The translations under genes and the position numbers were made by a program. The notes below the pieces were generated by a model. The model was not told where the DNA came from. It was given only the letters and a program-made list of their open reading frames with translations, and did not search any database. A stretch of DNA of 10,184 nucleotides from NCBI GenBank assembly GCA_902783445.1, contig CACZQX010000201.1, positions 1 to 10,184 on the forward strand, given 5' to 3'. Origin of the DNA: an uncultured Lachnospiraceae bacterium (GTDB lineage: Bacteria > Bacillota > Clostridia > Lachnospirales > Lachnospiraceae). Shown here one piece after another: positions 5,051-10,184 of the stretch (positions are counted from its first letter, which is position 1; the number at the start of each line of letters is the position of its first letter).

Positions 5051-7039
5051 TTAGCAGATTTCGGCACCGGCAGGCATATCCTTTTCAGGAGTCATAAGGG
5101 CCAATTCCCCTTTTTCGTTTTCCGCACATAAAATCATGCCTTCGGATAATACTCCCGCAAGCTTGGCAGGAATAAGGTTAACAAGCACCATTACTTTTTT
5201 ACCGACCATATCTTCCGGTTTATAGTAGGCCTTGATTCCTGAAACAATCTGTTTGATTTCGCTTCCGATTTTTACCTTTGAACAAAGAAGTTTCTTTGAT
5301 TTCGGAACTTCCTCGCATTCAATAATCTCACCTACTTGGAACTGCATTTTCATGAAATCGTCATATGTGATTTCTTCCTTTTTCTCAATATCGATTACCG
5401 GTCCGTCTGCATTATTTTCAGCCTGCGCTTCTTCCGGATTTTCCTCGGCAAATTTCTTTGCAAGTTTTTCCTGAAGTGCTTTTGCTTTTTCCATTACTTC
5501 TTTTTGATCGAGTCTTGCAAAAAGTATTTCGGGTTTTTCAACCACTTTTGTTCCGGACTCATACAAGCCGAATTTATCCAAATCATCAAAAGCTCTTTCT
5601 TTTGTGTTTAATTGCGTAAATATCGCATCCGCGGTATTCGGAAGGAAAGGTTTTAAAAGTGTTGTAATAATGTTTATACTCTCTATGAGATTATAAAGAA
5701 CCGTATTCAATCTCGGAAGCTTGTCTTCTTCTTTTGCAAGCGCCCAAGGCATCGTTTCGTCTATGTATTTGTTGCAACGTCTGTAAGCGTTGAATACTTC
5801 CGTTATTGCATCCGCAACGCGAAGACTTTCCATTTTCTTTGCGACTTTTTCTTTTGTAGATGTTACAATCGCAATCAAATCATCGTCAACCGGCTCTTTC
5901 ACTCCGGCATCTTTTACAATACCGTCAAAATATTTGTTTGACATGGAAATTGTTCTGTTAACAAGGTTTCCGAGTGTATTTGCCAGGTCTGAATTGATTC
6001 TTTCAACCAAAAGCTCCCATGTGATGGTTCCGTCATTATCAAAAGGCATTTCGTGAAGCACGAAATATCTGACAGCATCAACACCGAGCATCTCGCAAAG
6101 GTCATCCGCGTAGAGAATGTTGCCTTTTGATTTACTCATTTTTTCGCCGCCCTGTAACAACCAAGGATGTCCGAAAACCTGCTTTGGAAGCGGCAAATCA
6201 AGAGCCATAAGGAAAATAGGCCAATAAATTGTATGGAAGCGGATAATATCCTTGCCTATAAGATGTAAATCCGCCGGCCAATATTTGTTGAATTTCTCAT
6301 CATTATTGCCGTCCACATCATATCCAAGGCCTGTAATATAGTTTGTAAGCGCATCAAGCCAAACATAAACAACATGTTTGTCATCAAAATCGACGGGAAT
6401 GCCCCATTTGAAAGATGTTCGGGACACGCAAAGATCCTGAAGACCCGGAAGAAGGAAGTTATTCATCATTTCATTCTTTCTTGATTCCGGCTGTATAAAC
6501 TCAGGATGAGTATTTATATGCTCTATAAGTCTGTCCGCGTATTTTGACATTTTAAAGAAGTAAGCTTCTTCCTTTGCCTCCGTTACCGGGCGTCCGCAAT
6601 CCGGACATTTACCATCAACCAGCTGACTCGGGGTAAAAAAGCTTTCACAAGGAGTGCAGTACATTCCGTTATATTCGCTTTTGTAAATATCACCCTTTTC
6701 ATAGAGCTTCTTGAATATCTTCTGTACTTGTTTTTCGTGGTCTGCATCTGTGGTTCTTATAAATCTGTCATAAGATGTCCCCACAAGATCCCATATTTTT
6801 TTGATTTCTCCGGACACTTCGTCTACAAATTCCTTCGGGCTTTTTCCCTTTTTCTCCGCATTAATCTCGATTTTTTGGCCATGTTCGTCGGTTCCCGTTT
6901 GGAAACAAACGTCATATCCCTCCAATCTTTTATATCTTGCAATGCTATCGGCCAAAATAGCCTCATATGTGTTTCCGATATGAGGTTTGCCCGATGTATA
7001 TGTAATTGCCGTCGTTATATAATAAGGTTTTTTAATCAT
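5051..7039 (-). CDS. metG: Methionine--tRNA ligase with C-terminal tRNA-binding domain
   Basis: MetRS attaches methionine to initiator and elongator tRNA-Met. The 662-residue class I synthetase has the HIGH-type signature HIGN (20-23) and a four-Cys zinc knuckle, CTPC (128-131) and CPDC (145-148). It also has KMSKS at 300-304 and an anticodon-binding helical domain around 345-500. A Glu/Ala-rich linker (about 515-555) leads to an EMAP/Trbp111-type OB-fold tRNA-binding domain (about 560-662), recognisable from DFMKMQFQVGEI and NLIPAKLAGVLSEGM. Length is typical of Bacillota MetRS with this appendix. The ribosome binding site AAGGAG (7048-7053) lies 8 nt before the ATG, which confirms the start. 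It is expressed from a good promoter at 7087-7115 with a leader of about 40 nt, too short for a T-box. A terminator follows. Confidence 0.98.
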   Translation of the reverse strand: MIKKPYYITTAITYTSGKPHIGNTYEAILADSIARYKRLEGYDVCFQTGTDEHGQKIEINAEKKGKSPKEFVDEVSGEIKKIWDLVGTSYDRFIRTTDADHEKQVQKIFKKLYEKGDIYKSEYNGMYCTPCESFFTPSQLVDGKCPDCGRPVTEAKEEAYFFKMSKYADRLIEHINTHPEFIQPESRKNEMMNNFLLPGLQDLCVSRTSFKWGIPVDFDDKHVVYVWLDALTNYITGLGYDVDGNNDEKFNKYWPADLHLIGKDIIRFHTIYWPIFLMALDLPLPKQVFGHPWLLQGGEKMSKSKGNILYADDLCEMLGVDAVRYFVLHEMPFDNDGTITWELLVERINSDLANTLGNLVNRTISMSNKYFDGIVKDAGVKEPVDDDLIAIVTSTKEKVAKKMESLRVADAITEVFNAYRRCNKYIDETMPWALAKEEDKLPRLNTVLYNLIESINIITTLLKPFLPNTADAIFTQLNTKERAFDDLDKFGLYESGTKVVEKPEILFARLDQKEVMEKAKALQEKLAKKFAEENPEEAQAENNADGPVIDIEKKEEITYDDFMKMQFQVGEIIECEEVPKSKKLLCSKVKIGSEIKQIVSGIKAYYKPEDMVGKKVMVLVNLIPAKLAGVLSEGMILCAENEKGELALMTPEKDMPAGAEIC

Positions 7040-7055
7040 TTATATCGCTCCTTTT

Positions 7056-7073
7056 TGCGGATTTTTCACCGCA
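7056..7073 (-). other. Small leader hairpin next to the metG ribosome binding site
   Basis: TGCGG and CCGCA (7056-7060 and 7069-7073) form a 5-bp stem with an 8-nt loop inside the short metG leader. It ends 2 nt upstream of the AAGGAG site (7048-7053). It may stabilise the mRNA 5' end. No known riboswitch is visible. Confidence 0.3.
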
Positions 7074-7086
7074 TTCGTATTAGAAT

Positions 7087-7115
7087 AGTTTATTATTTAA
7101 ATACCGATTTGTCAA
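7087..7115 (-). promoter_or_regulatory. Sigma-A promoter of metG
   Basis: On the minus strand a perfect -35 TTGACA (7110-7115), a 17-bp spacer and a -10 TAAACT (7087-7092, four of six consensus bases) stand about 48 bp before the start codon. The predicted start of transcription is near 7080. Confidence 0.75.
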
Positions 7116-7223
7116 GCTGTAGCGCGGTTTCAAGGCTTTTGATATATTTTTTTCAATAGATTTTTTCGAATTGTCATGAAAGGATAAATTATAAAAAATT
7201 ATCAACTTTTTACTACATTTTTA

Positions 7224-7252
7224 TTGAAAGCTTTTGCAATTAAATGTATAAT
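7224..7252 (+). promoter_or_regulatory. Sigma-A promoter of the MCP-like/kinase-fusion operon
   Basis: TTGAAA (7224-7229), a 17-bp spacer and a perfect TATAAT (7247-7252) lie about 50 bp before the start at 7303. The AGGAGG ribosome binding site is at 7291-7296. It resembles a housekeeping promoter and not the SigD/sigma-28 type (TAAA-GCCGATAA) often found before chemotaxis genes. A second TATAAT at 7277-7282 has no suitable -35. Confidence 0.75.
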
Positions 7253-7302
7253 TTATTCATCATAATAGGGTAAAACTATAATGTGTATTTAGGAGGTTTC
7301 TT

Positions 7303-8133
7303 ATGGATAATATTAGACTCATTGATGCTTTAAAAATTACACTTCCTTACCTCAAAGATTTCCTTGATCTTGATGTCTGCATTTCTTTGGTAGACAGAGA
7401 AAAATCTTTGGGTACGTGGGATGGTAAAACATTATCTTTGCCTATTCCGGTAGGTACGCCGCTGAATCCTGAAAGTAGAGCTGACGGTTTTGTTATGCAT
7501 CTTATGGAAACAGGCGAAAGCGCAACCGATATTCTTCCGCCTGAAGTATACGGCGTTCCTGTAAAAGGTATCCTTACGCCGCTTAGAGAAAACGGAGAAG
7601 TTGTGGGGTTGGTTAGCTGTGCCGTTAACATTTCTAAAAAAGTAGGTTTAAAAAGTTGTGCCGAAGAGCTCAATCAGGATATTGAAAATACCGATGAAAA
7701 CATAACTTCAATCAAACTTGCAACATCCGATTTATCGGATAAAGTCGGTGAAATCAAGTCATTATCTGATGTTGTAAAAGAAGAAATTACCGAAGCAAAT
7801 CAAATTGTTAAGGGACTTCAGAGTAACTCATCAAAATCAAATATTCTTGCATTAAATGCATCTATCGAGGCTGCAAGAGCCGGTACACTGGGCGCCGGTT
7901 TTGCCGTTGTTGCAGGTGAGATGGGTAAACTTGCCAAAACAAGCCAGGATTCATCAAAAGAGATTACAGAAAAGTTGGAAAGTATGTTTTCTAAAATTAC
8001 AACTATCCTTGAGCAAATAGATCTCATTGCGGAAATTACAAACAAACAGGTCGATACTGTTTCCGATATGTCGCAAGCTATTGACAAAATAAGAACAGAA
8101 TCATCTAATTTACAAGCTTCAATGGATTTGTAG
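7303..8133 (+). CDS. Soluble methyl-accepting chemotaxis-like receptor with PAS-like N-terminal domain
   Basis: The 276-residue protein has no membrane segment and is probably cytosolic. Residues 1 to about 112 form a small PAS-like sensor domain of a type I recognise from Bacillota MCP-like proteins (for example DVCISLVDREK and YGVPVKGILTPLRENGEVVG). Residues about 118-276 are a helical hairpin with the MCP signalling tip at 180-211 (NILALNASIEAARAG, then GFAVVAGEMGKLA). MCPs normally dock CheA and CheW through this tip. Glu189 and Arg192 of the core are present. The usual Glu after ARAG is Thr195, the next Arg is Ala198 and the Arg of EVRxLA is Gly208. The signalling coil is short. AGGAGG lies 6 nt before the ATG. 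No che gene is in view, and the kinase fusion starts 5 bp after the stop. A real CheA-coupled role is uncertain. Confidence 0.85.
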   Translation: MDNIRLIDALKITLPYLKDFLDLDVCISLVDREKSLGTWDGKTLSLPIPVGTPLNPESRADGFVMHLMETGESATDILPPEVYGVPVKGILTPLRENGEVVGLVSCAVNISKKVGLKSCAEELNQDIENTDENITSIKLATSDLSDKVGEIKSLSDVVKEEITEANQIVKGLQSNSSKSNILALNASIEAARAGTLGAGFAVVAGEMGKLAKTSQDSSKEITEKLESMFSKITTILEQIDLIAEITNKQVDTVSDMSQAIDKIRTESSNLQASMDL

Positions 8134-8138
8134 TATTT

Positions 8139-9455
8139 ATGATTATAAACAAACAATTATTTATAAAAAGAATTGTTATATTGGCGCTGGGATTGTTTAT
8201 TTTAGCATTTGGTATCGCCCTTTCCACTAAATCAGGATTGGGCGTTTCTCCATCTGCGGGATTGGCATATGTTCTAAGCCAAATCTTCCCGCTTTCCATG
8301 GGTTTATTTACTACTTTTGTAAATGTGATTTTTGTCATTTTACAAATAGCTCTTTTGCGTAAAAACTATAAAATTATAAATTTGTTGCAGCTCGTTGTGG
8401 TTTTTCTCTTCAGCTATTTTACGGACTTAACTTTGGCAATTGTCTCACCTTTGGAAATCTCATCTTACCCGATTCGATTAATACTTTGTATTGTCAGCTG
8501 CCTGATAATGGCTTTCGGTGTTTTCTTGGAAGTCAAAGCCGGTCTTATCGTTATGGCTTCGGAAGGCGCTATTTCCGCAATTTCCGATAAGATTCATTTG
8601 GACTTCGGAACCATAAAAATAATACTGGATTGGGTCTTTATCGGACTCAGTACCCTTATTTCGATTTTATATTTCAAGAGCCTTATCGGGGTGCGTGAAG
8701 GCACCATTATTGCAGCATTTTTAGTCGGATATTTTGTTAGATTTTATAATAAAAAAATTCACTTTATCGATAAATTTCTTGCCGTACCCGCAAAAGAAGA
8801 TTCAGTCGGCAAAACAGACGATTTACAGGCAGAATATCCGCTTGTTATTACCATTGAGAGAGAATTCGGTAGCGGTGGCCATGAAATCGGAGAAAAAGTT
8901 GCAAAAGCGCTTAATATTCCTTTTTATGATTACGGAATAATTGCCGAAACGGCTGCAAATACAGGCCTTCCGGTGGATTCAATCAAGAATAACGAAGAGC
9001 GTGTTAAAACAGGTCTCGTATTCAGCCTTGTACAAAACAGCTATGAAATGAGCCAAATGACTTCCAAGCAAGATGAAATATTTGCAGCTCAAAGCAAAGT
9101 TATTAAAGACCTGGCATCCAAAGGAAGCTGCGTAATTGTCGGTCGTTTGGGAGGATATGTACTGAAAGACAGACCAAATACATTTGATCTATTCTTCTCA
9201 GCTGACGATGATTTTAAAGCAAAACGTGTTTCAAACATTAATAATATTTCTTTTGAAGAAGCCAAAAGACTTGTTAAACACGAAACCGAACTTCGAGTCC
9301 ACTATTGCCAACATTTTACCGGTATGCCTTGGGGATTGGCAGCTCACTATAATTTAACAATGCACACTTCGGATTTTGGTATAGAAGAAAGCGTTAATAC
9401 GGTTCTTGACTCTATAAAAGCTTATGAAAAAAATAAAGTTTTCCAAAATCTATAA
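8139..9455 (+). CDS. YczE/YitT-type membrane protein fused to a cytidylate-kinase-like domain
   Basis: This is a 438-residue two-part protein. Residues about 8-203 contain five or six hydrophobic segments and resemble the YczE/YitT family of uncharacterised membrane proteins (KSGLGVSPSAGLAYVLS near 31-47, GVFLEVKAGLIVMASEG near 127-143). A linker (about 205-232) leads to a cytidylate-kinase-like P-loop domain (Cytidylate_kin2 type). That domain shows ITIEREFGSGGHEIG (about 237-251, phosphate loop), PFYDYGII, VIVGRLGGYVL (about 332-342), an Arg-rich lid region near 363-388 and HYNLTMHTS near 403-411. Such kinases move phosphate from ATP to a nucleotide; the substrate here is unknown. No good Shine-Dalgarno sequence precedes the ATG, and the upstream stop is 5 bp away, so translation is probably coupled to the receptor gene. 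The reading frame crosses the junction without a break. The last 6 bp overlap the end of dtd. Confidence 0.82.
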   Translation: MIINKQLFIKRIVILALGLFILAFGIALSTKSGLGVSPSAGLAYVLSQIFPLSMGLFTTFVNVIFVILQIALLRKNYKIINLLQLVVVFLFSYFTDLTLAIVSPLEISSYPIRLILCIVSCLIMAFGVFLEVKAGLIVMASEGAISAISDKIHLDFGTIKIILDWVFIGLSTLISILYFKSLIGVREGTIIAAFLVGYFVRFYNKKIHFIDKFLAVPAKEDSVGKTDDLQAEYPLVITIEREFGSGGHEIGEKVAKALNIPFYDYGIIAETAANTGLPVDSIKNNEERVKTGLVFSLVQNSYEMSQMTSKQDEIFAAQSKVIKDLASKGSCVIVGRLGGYVLKDRPNTFDLFFSADDDFKAKRVSNINNISFEEAKRLVKHETELRVHYCQHFTGMPWGLAAHYNLTMHTSDFGIEESVNTVLDSIKAYEKNKVFQNL

Positions 9456-9896
9456 TGTTTCCGAATCAAGAACAATCGTAAAGGGGCCGTCATTTTCAAG
9501 GCTCACTTTCATGTCCGCACCGAATATTCCCTTCTCTACCACGGGAACTTTCTTTCTGCATTCTGATATTATATATTCATAAAGTTCATTGGCTATATCC
9601 GGTCCACCCGCTGCAATAAAAGAAGGTCTGTTACCTTTCTTGCAATCAGCATAAAGAGTAAACTGTGATATTAATAAAAGCTCACCATTAACATCCGCAA
9701 GTCCCAAATTTGTCTTCCCGTTTTCATCATCGAAAATACGCATATTTACAAGCTTTTTAATCATTTTATCGGCAATTTCTTTACTATCAGCATTTGAAAC
9801 ACCTATAAGTACCATAAAGCCTTTGTTAATCTTTCCGACCGTTTCTCCCTCAACCTTTACATCTGCATGTTTAACCCTTTGAATAACAAATCTCAT
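9450..9896 (-). CDS. dtd: D-aminoacyl-tRNA deacylase Dtd
   Basis: Dtd removes D-amino acids (and glycine wrongly charged to tRNA-Ala) from tRNA, a proofreading step after aminoacylation. The 148-residue protein is of normal length. It has the catalytic SQFTLYAD (77-84), KGNRPSF (87-93), GIFGADMKV (about 123-131) and the Gly-cisPro motif in NDGPFT (135-140). The cross-subunit Gly-Pro pair gives chiral selectivity in this family. AAGGAG (9906-9911) lies 9 nt before the ATG. It is a single-gene unit, convergent with the kinase fusion, and the two stop codons overlap by 6 bp with no terminator between them. Confidence 0.97.
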   Translation of the reverse strand: MRFVIQRVKHADVKVEGETVGKINKGFMVLIGVSNADSKEIADKMIKKLVNMRIFDDENGKTNLGLADVNGELLLISQFTLYADCKKGNRPSFIAAGGPDIANELYEYIISECRKKVPVVEKGIFGADMKVSLENDGPFTIVLDSETL

Positions 9897-9952
9897 TTAT
9901 TTTTGCTCCTTTTAATCTATACTATAAGTCTTTTATTTGTCTTTAATATGCA

Positions 9953-9981
9953 ATTATATCAATCAGAAATCATTATATCAT
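9953..9981 (-). promoter_or_regulatory. Candidate promoter of dtd
   Basis: On the minus strand ATGATA (9976-9981, four of six -35 bases), a 17-bp spacer and a perfect TATAAT (9953-9958) lie about 57 bp before the dtd start. The region is AT-rich, so chance matches are easy. Confidence 0.4.
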
Positions 9982-10082
9982 GGCAAATAATTATAATTCA
10001 ATCATGAGATAAGATCGAAAAAAAACAATCGGTAAAAGAAGTCTAAATGTACTATGAAAGTGTGTTTTCTCGTCAAGTATAC

Positions 10083-10113
10083 AAAAAAACCACTGTAAAT
10101 ATTTACAGTGGTT
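10083..10113 (-). terminator. Rho-independent terminator of the tRNA-Lys gene
   Basis: The palindrome AACCACTGTAAA / TTTACAGTGGTT (10088-10099 and 10102-10113) forms a perfect stem. On the minus strand it is followed by seven T residues (10083-10089). It begins 6 bp downstream of the tRNA 3' end. Confidence 0.9.
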
Positions 10114-10118
10114 AAATA

Positions 10119-10184
10119 TGAGACATCGGGGATTCGAACCCCGGACAACTTGATTAAAAGTCAAGTGCTCTACCAACTGAGCTA
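10119..10184 (-). tRNA. tRNA-Lys (anticodon UUU), 5' acceptor strand cut off by the window edge
   Basis: Read on the minus strand the sequence starts at T8-A9 and continues with the D arm GCTCAGTTGGTAGAGC. The anticodon arm is CTTGA-CTTTTAA-TCAAG, giving anticodon TTT for lysine. A 5-nt variable loop, the T arm CGGGG-TTCGAAT-CCCCG, the acceptor 3' strand ATGTCTC and discriminator A follow. No CCA is encoded. The seven 5' acceptor bases (expected GAGACAT) lie beyond 10184. Confidence 0.96.

Noticed and set aside
7040..7080. Possible T-box or riboswitch in the metG leader
   Set aside because: The leader predicted from the promoter is only about 40 nt, and there is no T-box sequence or terminator/antiterminator pair.
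7277..7282. Second TATAAT before the MCP-like gene
   Set aside because: No acceptable -35 lies 16-18 bp upstream; the TTGAAA-17-TATAAT promoter just upstream explains expression better.
9991..10176. 61-residue minus-strand open frame at the right end
   Set aside because: It begins within the tRNA-Lys gene and crosses its terminator; the start of the translation is simply tRNA sequence.
10083..10184. tRNA-Lys as an integration site for a mobile element
   Set aside because: No integrase, no repeat of the tRNA 3' end and no other mobile-element gene is present in the window.

Overview
The window looks like chromosomal DNA from a low-GC anaerobic member of the Bacillota, most likely class Clostridia. 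The signs are an AT-rich composition, a large Alu-domain-bearing SRP RNA, a radical-SAM protein of the anaerobic ribonucleotide reductase activase type, AGGAG-like ribosome binding sites and near-consensus sigma-A promoters. I cannot name the genus from the sequence.

Left edge (1-200): the 5' portion of the large SRP RNA gene (ffs) on the minus strand, running off the left end, with a strong promoter TTGACA-17-TATACT. Positions 379-1661 hold two plus-strand genes: an NrdG-type radical-SAM activase and a GNAT acetyltransferase. These converge on a minus-strand block, read from right to left: metG (5051-7039), a secreted GH5 cellulase-like lipoprotein (3882-4928), tatD, tadA and rsmA (down to 1674). 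A hairpin terminator lies after metG. The next four genes have gaps of 23, 61 and 9 bp and probably form one transcription unit. The core is the familiar metG-tatD-rsmA neighbourhood, modified by the cellulase and by tadA.

Positions 7040-7302 are a divergent promoter region serving metG on the minus strand and a two-gene plus-strand unit. That unit is a soluble MCP-like receptor with a PAS-like N-terminal domain (7303-8133), followed 5 bp later by a fusion of a YczE/YitT-type membrane domain and a cytidylate-kinase-like P-loop domain (8139-9455). I do not recognise this pair as a described system, and it is the most interesting part of the window. The fusion gene overlaps the convergent dtd gene (9450-9896) by 6 bp.

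Right edge: a tRNA-Lys(UUU) gene on the minus strand, cut by the window end, with a perfect palindromic terminator downstream.

Functionally, most of the window serves translation and its quality control: MetRS charging, TadA wobble inosine, RsmA 16S dimethylation, Dtd proofreading, tRNA-Lys and SRP RNA. Accessory genes are interspersed: cellulase, acetyltransferase, activase, and the receptor/kinase pair. No CRISPR array, insertion sequence, transposase or phage gene is visible.
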